Shown here: positions 55,873 through 64,000 of the stretch, one piece after another
Layout of the letters: the number at the start of each line of letters is the position of its first letter
Position numbering within the stretch: position 1 is the stretch's first letter
NCBI GenBank assembly: GCA_002347025.1
Contig: DEAE01000031.1
Location: 114,941 to 178,940 of the forward strand
From: Acidobacteria bacterium UBA2990
GTDB taxonomy: Bacteria > Acidobacteriota > Vicinamibacteria > Vicinamibacterales > UBA8438
Direction: 5' to 3'
DNA length: 64,000 bases
Notes under the pieces: model-generated
The model's database searches: none
What the model was told of the DNA's origin: nothing
Seen by the model: only the letters and a program-made list of their open reading frames with translations
Made by a program: the position numbers and the translations under genes

Positions 55873-56790
55873 ATGAGCCAGAAACGACCGAAGATTCCTG
55901 CGGAAGCCGTTGATCTCTACACCCAGTTCATTCACGGCGAGGTCAGCCGTCGCGACTTCGTATCCGGTGTAAAACGCTTTGCTATTGCCGGTCTCACCGC
56001 TCCGGCAATCATCGAAGCGTTGATGCCGAACTATGCCCTAGGTCAACAGGTATCCAAAGAAGATGAGCGGATACAGGCGAGCTACGAGACCTTGCCTTCA
56101 CCAGATGGCAACGGCTACATCCGAGGCTACCTGGTGCGGCCCTTCAGCGCTGACTCTCGCAGCGAGACATCGGCCCAGTTACCTGGAGTAATCGTGATTC
56201 ACGAAAACCGGGGACTCAACCCGCACACCGAGGATGTGGCGCGTCGCTTCGCGCTCGCGAACTTCATGGCATTTGCACCTGACGCGCTGACAACGGTCGG
56301 CGGCTACCCTGGCGATGACTACCAAGGCGGCCAACTGTTCCGAGGCATCGACCGTGACAAGATGACTGCCGACTTCGTCGCCTCTGCACGGTGGTTAAAA
56401 GCTCGTCAAGACTGTAACGGACAGATTGCCTCGACTGGGTTCTGCTTCGGTGGCGGCATGTCCAACACGCTGGCCGTACTCCTAGGAGCTGACCTAGCAG
56501 CAGCAGCGCCATTCTATGGCCAAGCTGCAGCCGTGGAGGACGTCCCAAGGATCCAAGCAGCCATGCTCATTCACCATGGCTCGCTCGACACCAGGCTGGT
56601 CGAGGCCTACCCCGCATACGAAGCAGCGATGCAAGCCAACAATGTCACCCACGAGGGGCATATCTACCCGGATTCCGTGCATGGCTTCTTCAATGACGCT
56701 ACGCCGGAACGCTACAACCAGACCACAGCGGAGGAAGCCTGGACGCGCACACTCTCGTGGTTCAACCAATACACGCGAGACACGGCTTAG
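55873..56790 (+). CDS. Dienelactone hydrolase-family protein, possibly Tat-exported
   Basis: 305 residues, GAGGAGG upstream. A twin-arginine stretch (VSRRDFVSGVKRFAIAGLTAPA) lies at 25-45, farther in than usual but otherwise Tat-like. The dienelactone hydrolase core has nucleophile Cys191 in TGFCFGGG, Glu111 in HENRG, Asp239 in LDTR and His270 in VHGFFND, so the triad is complete. Such enzymes open lactones in aromatic degradation or act as general esterases. Its substrate is unknown. Confidence 0.88.
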   Translation: MSQKRPKIPAEAVDLYTQFIHGEVSRRDFVSGVKRFAIAGLTAPAIIEALMPNYALGQQVSKEDERIQASYETLPSPDGNGYIRGYLVRPFSADSRSETSAQLPGVIVIHENRGLNPHTEDVARRFALANFMAFAPDALTTVGGYPGDDYQGGQLFRGIDRDKMTADFVASARWLKARQDCNGQIASTGFCFGGGMSNTLAVLLGADLAAAAPFYGQAAAVEDVPRIQAAMLIHHGSLDTRLVEAYPAYEAAMQANNVTHEGHIYPDSVHGFFNDATPERYNQTTAEEAWTRTLSWFNQYTRDTA

Positions 56791-56943
56791 GCTCGCTAAG
56801 GTTTCACCGGCGGACCGCCTCACACGACCCCTCGTCTGGGCACGTCCGCCGACACCCTTTGGAGTGGCCAGGGTCGGAAAGAAGCCGTCGGGCCTGGCCT
56901 GCTTCACCTTCCCCACAATCACCCAACTCGGGAGGCATGCAAC

Positions 56944-57906
56944 ATGACTCATAACATCGGCAGATGGAAACCGCTCACACTCGTCGCGCTTTGGGTGTTC
57001 TCGGGGTTGACCCTAGCTAGCCAGGAACGCCAGGAGGTCACCGCAGCCCAGGTTGACCAGTGGATGGAGAAACTCTCGAACTGGGGACGTTGGGGTGCAG
57101 ACGATCAACTAGGCACGGTCAACCTGATCACCCCAGCGAAGCGTCGCGAGGCACTAGCTTTGGCGACAACCGGCGAAGTGGTGTCACTCTCACTCCCCAT
57201 CAGTGTGGTTCCCCCCCCGGACGATCCGGACTCCACTACGGCGTTCACCAGCCTCCGTGTCAGCAATATCCCGTCCGGATTCCTGATGGAACGTCAGCAG
57301 GTAGCATTTCATGGGTCGACGGTCAGTCACCTAGATGCCCTATGCCATGCACACCACGACGGCAGAATTTACAACGGGCTCACACTCGAGGAGGTCTTCG
57401 ATGAGAATGGCTGTTCTCGAATGGGTATCAGCGGCCTCGCAGGCGGCATCGTGACACGAGGCATTCTGGTCGACATTCCGCGCCTTAAGGGAATCGACGC
57501 ACTGGAAACCGGCACGCATGTCTACCCGGAAGATATCGAGGCGTGGGAACGCCGAACAGGGATCAAGATCTCGGCCGGAGACGCCATCTTTCTCCGCACC
57601 GGGAGGTGGATAAACAACAACCGTTCTGGCTATGACATTACCGTCGCACCCTGGTTGAAAGAGCGAGACGTGGCCCTAGTGGGTAGTGACGGCACTCAAG
57701 ATGTTGGGCAGATACCTGGCACAGTGCTCCCATTTCACAAGCTGGTACTTGTCGCACTCGGGGCGAACATTTTCGACAATATGGACCTCGAAGCACTGTC
57801 CGATACCGCCGCTCAACTCAATCGTTGGGAATTCTTACTGGTCGCAGCACCAATCCCAAATCCCGGAGGCACCGGGTCCCCATTAAACCCACTCGCGCTC
57901 TTCTGA
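56944..57906 (+). CDS. Exported cyclase-family (kynurenine formamidase-like) protein
   Basis: 320 residues, GGGAGG upstream, signal peptide (LTLVALWVFSGLTLAS). The family metal motif His-x-x-x-x-x-His-x-Asp-x-x-x-His is present as H123, H129, D131 and H135 (FHGSTVSHLDALCH), with supporting residues later in RTGRW. Relatives are kynurenine formamidases, polyketide-type cyclases and isatin hydrolases that open cyclic amides. It probably forms the third step of a ring-opening set with its two upstream neighbours, which is inferred from order only. Confidence 0.88.
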   Translation: MTHNIGRWKPLTLVALWVFSGLTLASQERQEVTAAQVDQWMEKLSNWGRWGADDQLGTVNLITPAKRREALALATTGEVVSLSLPISVVPPPDDPDSTTAFTSLRVSNIPSGFLMERQQVAFHGSTVSHLDALCHAHHDGRIYNGLTLEEVFDENGCSRMGISGLAGGIVTRGILVDIPRLKGIDALETGTHVYPEDIEAWERRTGIKISAGDAIFLRTGRWINNNRSGYDITVAPWLKERDVALVGSDGTQDVGQIPGTVLPFHKLVLVALGANIFDNMDLEALSDTAAQLNRWEFLLVAAPIPNPGGTGSPLNPLALF

Positions 57907-58173
57907 CGGCAAAGTCTGAGGTTTCGAGCAAGGACACGGCAGCAAGGTAACGGCAACTTCAGCTGCGCAGCAGATGGGCCAGCTGGCGCACTCACACAGT
58001 GTATAGCTCTAATTGAGACTCTCGCCTCAAGCGGGAAATCAGGTAATGATAGAGCGACAAAGCAAGCAGGCACATACGTCTTGTCGCTCTATTCCCAACC
58101 GTTTTTTCAAGTTCCCCGTCACCTCGCCTCTTCTTTCCTAGTGCTAGCCAGTACAGCCTCGTGACATGCCCCA

Positions 58174-58581
58174 CTAATCTAAACAGAAATGTTCGCGGCT
58201 ACGGTAGAGGAGGTAAGTTGGCACCATGAACACCGCAAAGCTGACCAGTCCGTAAGCAGGCAACCCTTCAATCACATTCCAAACAAACATACTGACCGCA
58301 ACCTGGGACGCATAGACTGCCCCCCAGGGCCACATCCATGGGCGCATCCTCCAAAACCCGTAAGCACCTGCTCCATAAATAAACCAGTGTAACGGCTCGG
58401 TCAGCTTCGCGTCCCACCCGTGCAGCGTCAACCCAAACCAGACCTCCTGGTCTTCGGACACCGGCTTCCACAACATATCAAATGGCATGTAGACAAAAGT
58501 CATGAACAGGCAAAAACAGAACACGAGATTCATCCACCAGGGGCGCTCTCCCCACGCCACAAAAATCCGAAGTGCCATCAT
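58174..58581 (-). CDS. Small multi-pass membrane protein
   Basis: 135 residues, about four transmembrane helices (LVFCFCLFMTFVYMPFDML, PLHWFIYGAGAYGFW, WGAVYASQVAVSMFVWNV, LVSFAVFMVPTYLLY). No domain recognised; the Trp/Phe-rich pattern is seen in uncharacterised membrane proteins next to lipid or carotenoid genes, but nothing supports a role here. No convincing ribosome site. Confidence 0.65.
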   Translation of the reverse strand: MMALRIFVAWGERPWWMNLVFCFCLFMTFVYMPFDMLWKPVSEDQEVWFGLTLHGWDAKLTEPLHWFIYGAGAYGFWRMRPWMWPWGAVYASQVAVSMFVWNVIEGLPAYGLVSFAVFMVPTYLLYRSREHFCLD

Positions 58582-58898
58582 GGGTCTATTGTCATTTCCG
58601 GCTTGCTTAAACTCGACACCCGCAATTCACACTCTACCGCAGCAGCACGGCTCGAAAAAGCAGACTCATTCCTGAGCGCACTGAATACATACGCTCCTCA
58701 GAACCGTATAGGCATTGAAGGTCTGTGCACAGCCTCGGTGCCGGCAGGCCCAGGAATGTTGGGACTCAACCGATAGGCGGCGATGAAGATTCGAACTAGC
58801 CAGACCGCTAGCGGTCTACTCCTCTAGGGCTGGCTCAAGTCCCCTGGCGAAGAAGATGCTGGCATCCCCCACCTTGAACCACAAGAAGGAGACAACCC
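58582..58898. other. Intergenic gap, no gene seen
   Basis: About 315 bases between two minus-strand genes; no supported frame, repeat or hairpin found. Confidence 0.5.
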
Positions 58899-59495
58899 TC
58901 AGCGGCCTAAGGTTTGCCCACTCGCCCCATCGGCCGGTGGCCAGGTGTTGCCCCCATTAGCCCTATTGAAGTCACTGATCTCCTCGGTGTAATTGACCCC
59001 GGGGAGCGCTCCCTTTTGATACATCGGATAGGCCCCCACTGGCGCGCCGGGGGCTGCCTCCACCTGCTCTACACACTCGCTGACCGTTTGAGCACTTCCG
59101 AACACATCAAACTCAGCTCTTGCATCACCAGAGCGAATGAGGAGTTTCGCCGTCCCCTGAAGCTGCCGTAATGTGTAATCAATTCCTCGCCCGCCAGCAA
59201 GCTGCAAGATCCTTTCGCCGAGATTGTTCACCCACACATTCTGCCTCGAACCAGGAACACCTCGGACCCAAAGTCGGTCGGTCTGGTCGACCTCGACAGG
59301 AAACTCGAACCCTCCGACGATACCTTCCTTAACGCACACGAGGATGATCGAGGCACCAGCGTCATTGCGAAGTCTGAACTCCTTACCCCCGACATCCAAT
59401 GGCTTTGAAGACCACTGCGGCTGGGCCACCACCGCAGCCCCGCTGGTCATGGCCACCAAGACAAACACCACCATCACAAGATTAGGCCTTCTCAT
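58899..59495 (-). CDS. Secreted protein of unknown function
   Basis: 198 residues; GAGGAAATAA before the ATG; signal peptide ending VVAQP. The mature protein begins KPLDVGGKEFRLRNDAGASIILVCVKEG, in the style of invasion-associated-locus-B-like or DUF-type beta-sandwich domains, and has two cysteines (VCVKEG and SECVEQ) that could bridge. The C-terminal 40 residues are low complexity (GNTWPPADGASGQTLGR). It lies 66 bases after the DUF1501 gene on the same strand and may be its third operon member. Confidence 0.65.
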   Translation of the reverse strand: MRRPNLVMVVFVLVAMTSGAAVVAQPQWSSKPLDVGGKEFRLRNDAGASIILVCVKEGIVGGFEFPVEVDQTDRLWVRGVPGSRQNVWVNNLGERILQLAGGRGIDYTLRQLQGTAKLLIRSGDARAEFDVFGSAQTVSECVEQVEAAPGAPVGAYPMYQKGALPGVNYTEEISDFNRANGGNTWPPADGASGQTLGR

Positions 59496-59561
59496 TTATT
59501 TCCTCTTTTCCATGTGCAGTAAGCCGGGTCGGTCATCCATCCAGAATCACGATCATCCAGG

Positions 59562-61016
59562 TTACGACAGGATCCCATTCACTATCTTTCCATGAACATC
59601 TGTCAACCGGAAATTACGCCCTTGATAGGGAAAGGTGAGCCTCCTGTGATCAATCCCGAGCAGGTGCAACATCGTGGCATGTAGGTCGTGGATATGTACC
59701 GGATTTTCGACAATGTTATACCCGAAATCATCGGTCGTCCCGTAGGACATACCTGGTTTGACCCCGCCACCAGCGAGCCAGATGGTAAATGCCCGCGGGT
59801 GGTGGTCACGGCCGTAAGTCGTCTCGGTCATCCGCCCCTGGCAGAAGACCGTGCGACCGAACTCGCCGCCCCACACCACTAGGGTTTCATCCAACATGCC
59901 CCGCTCTTTGAGGTCCTGGATCAACGCCGCCTGTGGCTGGTCGACGTCCTTAGCCTGCGTCTGGATGCGTCGCGGGAGTTGGGTGTGCATGTCCCATCCG
60001 CGATGAAAAACCTCGACAAACCGAACATCGCGCTCAGCCAGCCGCCGGGCTAGCAGACAGTTGGCAGCAAAGGTCCCTGGAGTCTTCGAGTCCGGTCCGT
60101 AACGCTCAAAGACGCTTTCCGGCTCATCTGAGAGATCCGTAAGCTCAGGCACTGATGCCTGCATCCGGTAGGCCATCTCATACTGGGAGATTCGTGTGGT
60201 CGTTTCTGGATCCCCGAACGCTTCGGCATCCTGCTGGTTCAACGCGGCGAGATCGTCGAGGAACCGCCGGCGGGCGGTTCGATCAACCCCTGGCGGGTTC
60301 GACAAATAGAGTACTGGGTCACCGGTAGACAGAAATTTAACGCCCTGATATTCAGAAGGGAGAAACCCGTTGCCCCACAACCGGTCGTAGACCGGGTTCC
60401 CACCACGATTCGAGACCATAGCAACAAAGGTCGGCAGATCACTATTCATACTGCCGAGCCCATAAGAGAGCCAAGCGCCCATACTCGGTCGACCCGCGAG
60501 CTGCGCGCCGGTCTGGAAGAACGTAACACCGGGGTCATGGTTGATCGCTTCGGTATGCATCGTGCGGATGAAGCAGAGCTCGTCAACAATCTTCGCCGTG
60601 TGGGGCATGAGCTCGCTGACCCACGCTCCCGTTTCCCCATGCTGGGCGAACGGAAAAATGGATGGAATGACGGGGAAGCTTGCCTGAGAGGCAGTCATCG
60701 TGGTCAGACGTTGTCCAGCCCGGACAGACTCTGGGAGCTCAGTCCCCCGCAGTTCCACCACCTTCGGCTTGTATTCCCAAAGCTCGTGCTGTGATGGGGC
60801 GCCTGCCTGAAACAAATAGATTACGCGTTTGGCTTTCGGGGCAAAATGAGGCAGTCCTGCCAACCCGCCGACCGAGTCCACCGGAGATTTGGTCCCCTGC
60901 CCCAGCACATCCTGCTGCCACAGTGTTCCGAGGGCGGCCGCACCAATACCGGTGCGTGAGAGCTCGAGAAACCGGCGCCGTGTCAACAGCCGTTGCAGAT
61001 CTGTATTCGAATCCAT
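59562..61016 (-). CDS. Tat-exported DUF1501 protein
   Basis: 484 residues, Tat signal ([20 protein letters not shown]). The DUF1501 fold is recognised by [70 protein letters not shown] and [13 protein letters not shown], a sulfatase/alkaline-phosphatase-like clan with an expected metal site. Family function is unproven. The ATG starts two bases after the stop of the DUF1553 gene, so the two are translationally coupled, the standard pairing of these families. Confidence 0.92.
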   Translation of the reverse strand: MDSNTDLQRLLTRRRFLELSRTGIGAAALGTLWQQDVLGQGTKSPVDSVGGLAGLPHFAPKAKRVIYLFQAGAPSQHELWEYKPKVVELRGTELPESVRAGQRLTTMTASQASFPVIPSIFPFAQHGETGAWVSELMPHTAKIVDELCFIRTMHTEAINHDPGVTFFQTGAQLAGRPSMGAWLSYGLGSMNSDLPTFVAMVSNRGGNPVYDRLWGNGFLPSEYQGVKFLSTGDPVLYLSNPPGVDRTARRRFLDDLAALNQQDAEAFGDPETTTRISQYEMAYRMQASVPELTDLSDEPESVFERYGPDSKTPGTFAANCLLARRLAERDVRFVEVFHRGWDMHTQLPRRIQTQAKDVDQPQAALIQDLKERGMLDETLVVWGGEFGRTVFCQGRMTETTYGRDHHPRAFTIWLAGGGVKPGMSYGTTDDFGYNIVENPVHIHDLHATMLHLLGIDHRRLTFPYQGRNFRLTDVHGKIVNGILS

Positions 61017-61018
61017 GG

Positions 61019-64000
61019 CTAGTCCTTTGTGATGGTCCGGTCGAGGTTCAAGATCAGACTGGCCGTCATGGTGTACGAGGCCAGTTCCGCTATATCCAAG
61101 GTCTCGTTCCGCGGGTGCTCTCCAACATTGAGGAAATCCAGCGCCGCCTGCCGGTCGGCCTGGAAGCGGTCAACGGAGCTGTAAAAGCTGTCCGCCAGTA
61201 CGGCCCGTGCCTCAGGTCGTGGGCGGTGTGCCGTCGCGAGACGGTATGCGAAATCGATACGCTCCTCCGGTGTCTCCCCACCTTCGGCCATCATCCGCTC
61301 GGCCAACATCCGAGATGCCTCCACATAGGTGACGTCGTTCATCAGGTTTAAGGCCTGCAGGGGCGAGTTCGTCCTCCCCAAGCGAACGATACAGGTCTCA
61401 CGTGTCGCCGAATCGAACGCCAGCATCGCCGGAGGAGCGAGTGTCCGTTTCCAGAAGGTATACAGGCTTCGCCGATACAAGTTGTCACCCTCAGATTGCA
61501 GGTAATCCTGACTGGCTGCCTGCTCCCACAACCCCTCCGGCTGATAGGGCTTCACCGGTGGGCCGCCCACCTGAGCTACGAGCAATCCAGCCACAGCTAG
61601 TGCCTGGTCTCGGATCGCCGGCGCTGGCAGACGGAGCCGTGGCCCTCGAGCAAGCAGACGGTTCTCGGGGTCTTGCTCGAGCAACTCCGGGACGATGGTT
61701 GACGACTGACGATAGGTGGCACTCGTCACAATCGCCCGTTGCAGTGCCTTGACGTCCCATCCAGAATCGATAAACGTGGTCGCAAGCCAATCCAGGAGTT
61801 CGGGATGACTTGGGTATTCTCCCTGAGTTCCGAAGTTCTCAGCCGTCTTCACAAGACCGGTCCCGAAATACATCTGCCAGAACCGGTTCACGGCGACCCG
61901 AGCCGTCAGGGGATGATCCGGCTGAACGAGCCAGCGGGCGAAGGCCAGACGATTAGGGGCTTCGTTCTCATTCACAGGAGGGAGGATTGCAGGAACACCA
62001 GGACTCACACGCTCTCCGGGCACGTCATACGCACCGCGAATCAACCGGTGCGTCTCTTTGGGCGGGTCCATTTCCTCCATCACCATGACAGTCGGGAAGC
62101 TATCCCAGAGCTCTGCCCGCCGCCGCTCCAAACCTTTGAGATGGCGCCACGCATCCTGGATCTCCACTGACGCGTATTGATCAAGAAACGCAAGCCGCAA
62201 CTTCTCTGACTGGCCAGAGGTTCGGCTGGCTGGCGCGATCCTAGCGATATCGCTCAGCGACTCAGCAGTCGCAACGACCGCCGCCTCGGCCGGAGTCAGC
62301 ACCTTCGCGTAAACCCTCACATCGTCGATCATGCCCTCAAAGCGTGGTCTAGATTCGGTAGCACCTGAGCCATCGGGAGCGGAACCACTGGCTCCAATGC
62401 GTAAGGGTTCTCGCGTGCGTATAGGGTTATTGATCCCGTCTGTCTCGGTCTCAAGCGAAACCGACTCAGCATTGAGATACACGACAAATCCGCCCGGCAT
62501 CTTCTTGCCATCGTAAGTGACCGTCAAGTGCTGCCATTCATTGAGCGGCAGCTCATCTGTCGTGACCACCCGTAAGCCGTCGTCCATATACCGTTGCGCT
62601 AGGTTGACCTGAATCTTCCCATCGACGAGATAGACCCCCCACCCCCGCTCTCCCTCGTCACCGGCGAGTGCGCGAGAGACGATGACGCCGTTGTCCACCG
62701 TGGGATAGATCCAGACAGCCACCGAGAACGGGTCGTTGTAAGTGAAGTTGCCAATATCGCCGGCGTTGACAAACCGCTGACCGTCAAAACTGAGAGCCTC
62801 TCCAACTTTGCCTGGAACAAAGCTCGGCAGGCCACCCTCCATTGTCACGGCCACAGGAAGCGTAACCTCTGGAGGCGGTCGGTTCGCGCGCAAGCCGGCA
62901 GTCACCGAGGGCGAGACGACAATTGGCTCCCCGGTATAGACACCAGCGATGTCACCATTGAGCGGGTGATGCACCAGAAGCTGATCTCGCAACACCCAGT
63001 CGACACGCCACGCACTCTGGAGCGACTCTTCCCAGACCGCCTGCCCCGCAGTTGCCTCCCTCTCAAAATCCGCAAACACCTCCCGGGCAGTGTCTATCTC
63101 CCCGTCAAGCTGCGCTAGCTCGGCATAGTTGTCATCGGTTGGGGCCGTAATATAAGGAGGTGAGTTGCCATACTTGAACGCCTTGCCACGCTCTGGAACG
63201 TTGTTGAAGTAAGCAAAGACCTCGTAAAACTCTTTTTGGGTAAGCGGATCGAACTTGTGGTCGTGACACCGTGCACAACCAAGCGTTAACCCCATCCACA
63301 CCGTCGATGTTGTGGCTACACGATCAACCACGTTCTCGACAAGGAACTCTTCCGGAATGATGCCCCCCTCGCCGTTTTGACTATGGTTTCGATTGAACGC
63401 TGTGGCGATCTTCTGGTCGACGGTGGCATCCGGAAGCAGATCACCGGCCAGCTGATCGACGGTGAACTGGTCAAAGGGCATATTGGAGTTGTAAGCGTTG
63501 ATCACCCAATCACGATACGGCCACATCGTCCGCTCTGCATCGGTCTGATATCCGCTCGTATCAGCGTAACGGGCACCATCGAGCCACTCTCCCGCCATCC
63601 GCTCCCCATAGCCTGGCGACGCAAGCAATCGATCGATGTGTCGCTCGTAAGCGTCTGGCGAGTCGTCATTGAGTGCTGCTGCGATGAGTTCCTCGGTCGG
63701 AGGCAGTCCGGTCAAATCAAGCGTCGAACGCCTGATCAGAGTCATCAGATCGGCTTCCGCCGAAGGCGTTCGCCCTTCCTCCTCAAGTCGAGACAGAACG
63801 AAGTGATCGATCGGCTTGCGAATCCATTCGTCGTCGACAACGCCTGGAAGCTCAGGACGCTCTGGGGGGATGAAAGCCCAGTGCGACTGCCATTCGGCGC
63901 CTTGGTCGATCCACAGGCGGAGTGTCTCGACCTCGCTGGCGGTCAGCCCGTCCTCCTCACCCCCTGGCTCAACGGCAGACACCGTTCCTCGCCTGAAGGG
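61019..64000 (-). CDS. DUF1549/DUF1553 cytochrome-like protein with LamG insert (5' end beyond window)
   Basis: The frame is open to the right edge; 993 codons are visible and the N-terminal haem domain and signal peptide lie outside. Visible: the end of the cytochrome c-like domain ([18 protein letters not shown]), DUF1549 ([16 protein letters not shown] with [17 protein letters not shown] and the internal [12 protein letters not shown] haem-like motif), a LamG/concanavalin domain in the middle ([18 protein letters not shown] to [17 protein letters not shown]), and DUF1553 ([35 protein letters not shown]). This is the Planctomycete-type secreted family. Partner of the DUF1501 gene two bases downstream. 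Sugar-polymer degradation has been suggested for such families but is unproven. Confidence 0.92.
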   Translation of the reverse strand, partial: PFRRGTVSAVEPGGEEDGLTASEVETLRLWIDQGAEWQSHWAFIPPERPELPGVVDDEWIRKPIDHFVLSRLEEEGRTPSAEADLMTLIRRSTLDLTGLPPTEELIAAALNDDSPDAYERHIDRLLASPGYGERMAGEWLDGARYADTSGYQTDAERTMWPYRDWVINAYNSNMPFDQFTVDQLAGDLLPDATVDQKIATAFNRNHSQNGEGGIIPEEFLVENVVDRVATTSTVWMGLTLGCARCHDHKFDPLTQKEFYEVFAYFNNVPERGKAFKYGNSPPYITAPTDDNYAELAQLDGEIDTAREVFADFEREATAGQAVWEESLQSAWRVDWVLRDQLLVHHPLNGDIAGVYTGEPIVVSPSVTAGLRANRPPPEVTLPVAVTMEGGLPSFVPGKVGEALSFDGQRFVNAGDIGNFTYNDPFSVAVWIYPTVDNGVIVSRALAGDEGERGWGVYLVDGKIQVNLAQRYMDDGLRVVTTDELPLNEWQHLTVTYDGKKMPGGFVVYLNAESVSLETETDGINNPIRTREPLRIGASGSAPDGSGATESRPRFEGMIDDVRVYAKVLTPAEAAVVATAESLSDIARIAPASRTSGQSEKLRLAFLDQYASVEIQDAWRHLKGLERRRAELWDSFPTVMVMEEMDPPKETHRLIRGAYDVPGERVSPGVPAILPPVNENEAPNRLAFARWLVQPDHPLTARVAVNRFWQMYFGTGLVKTAENFGTQGEYPSHPELLDWLATTFIDSGWDVKALQRAIVTSATYRQSSTIVPELLEQDPENRLLARGPRLRLPAPAIRDQALAVAGLLVAQVGGPPVKPYQPEGLWEQAASQDYLQSEGDNLYRRSLYTFWKRTLAPPAMLAFDSATRETCIVRLGRTNSPLQALNLMNDVTYVEASRMLAERMMAEGGETPEERIDFAYRLATAHRPRPEARAVLADSFYSSVDRFQADRQAALDFLNVGEHPRNETLDIAELASYTMTASLILNLDRTITKD

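Noticed and set aside
1..64000. CRISPR arrays, insertion sequences, phage or toxin-antitoxin genes
   Set aside because: No regularly spaced repeats, transposase motifs, integrase or paired small toxin/antitoxin frames were found on reading both strands; an eye search may miss diverged short elements.

Overview
The window is a chromosomal segment of a Gram-negative, probably marine or soil heterotroph with moderately high GC. I infer Acidobacteriota, perhaps Vicinamibacteria-like. The reasons are the mix of secreted PQQ quinoproteins, paired cytochrome/Tat proteins (DUF1592+DUF1552 and DUF1549/DUF1553+DUF1501), many one-copy secreted amidohydrolases, a DUF3500 protein, a DUF5117-type metalloprotease and a C-terminal domain (in the gene at 51440) that I know mainly from that phylum. 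No rRNA, tRNA, CRISPR array, phage or intact insertion sequence was found. Most products carry a Sec or Tat signal, so the segment mostly encodes periplasmic catabolism of small organic molecules.

Layout. 1-13452 is almost entirely on the minus strand: amidase (cut by the left edge), metal-dependent amidohydrolase, asparaginase, SnoaL-like protein, cupin, a dimethylformamidase-like large subunit with a small translationally coupled partner, a DUF3500 protein, an NTF2-like protein, a small secreted protein, an esterase and an NHL-repeat protein. 13795-25479 is a redox block: a di-haem cytochrome c, a PQQ dehydrogenase with its own haem domain, a secreted ankyrin-repeat protein, then the divergent DUF1592/DUF1552 pair followed by a second PQQ dehydrogenase. 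25580-28991 holds three secreted proteins, including a tandem trypsin-fold protein. 29163-39056 carries a second Tat amidase, a large zinc metalloprotease, a lectin-like protein, a sirtuin, a third PQQ dehydrogenase and a multi-S1-domain RNA-binding protein (the one obvious housekeeping-type gene).

39172-46023 looks eroded. Next to an MFS carrier and a quinoprotein-like propeller lie the fused remnants of a DUF1592-type gene and a PQQ dehydrogenase, the clipped 5' end of a Tat-secreted protein, and a DUF819 transporter broken by a frameshift and a stop, downstream of an intact D-2-hydroxyacid dehydrogenase. 46400-57906 returns to intact catabolic genes: nitroreductase, alpha/beta hydrolase, a coupled epoxide-hydrolase-like/phosphotriesterase-like pair, a VOC-VOC fusion protein, a metallo-beta-lactamase-fold hydrolase, and a run of opine-dehydrogenase, dienelactone-hydrolase and cyclase genes. 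58174-64000 ends with a small membrane protein, a secreted unknown, and the tightly coupled DUF1549/DUF1553 + DUF1501 pair, which runs off the right edge.

Working together (inference): secreted hydrolases open amides, esters, lactones and epoxides; PQQ enzymes oxidise the resulting alcohols or sugars and pass electrons to periplasmic c-type haem proteins. The observations I consider most worth checking are the remnant DUF1592::PQQ fusion, whose two ends match the first and last genes of the intact module at 18966-25479; the Tat-exported dimethylformamidase-like pair; the trypsin-fold tandem with a dead first domain; and the VOC fusion.
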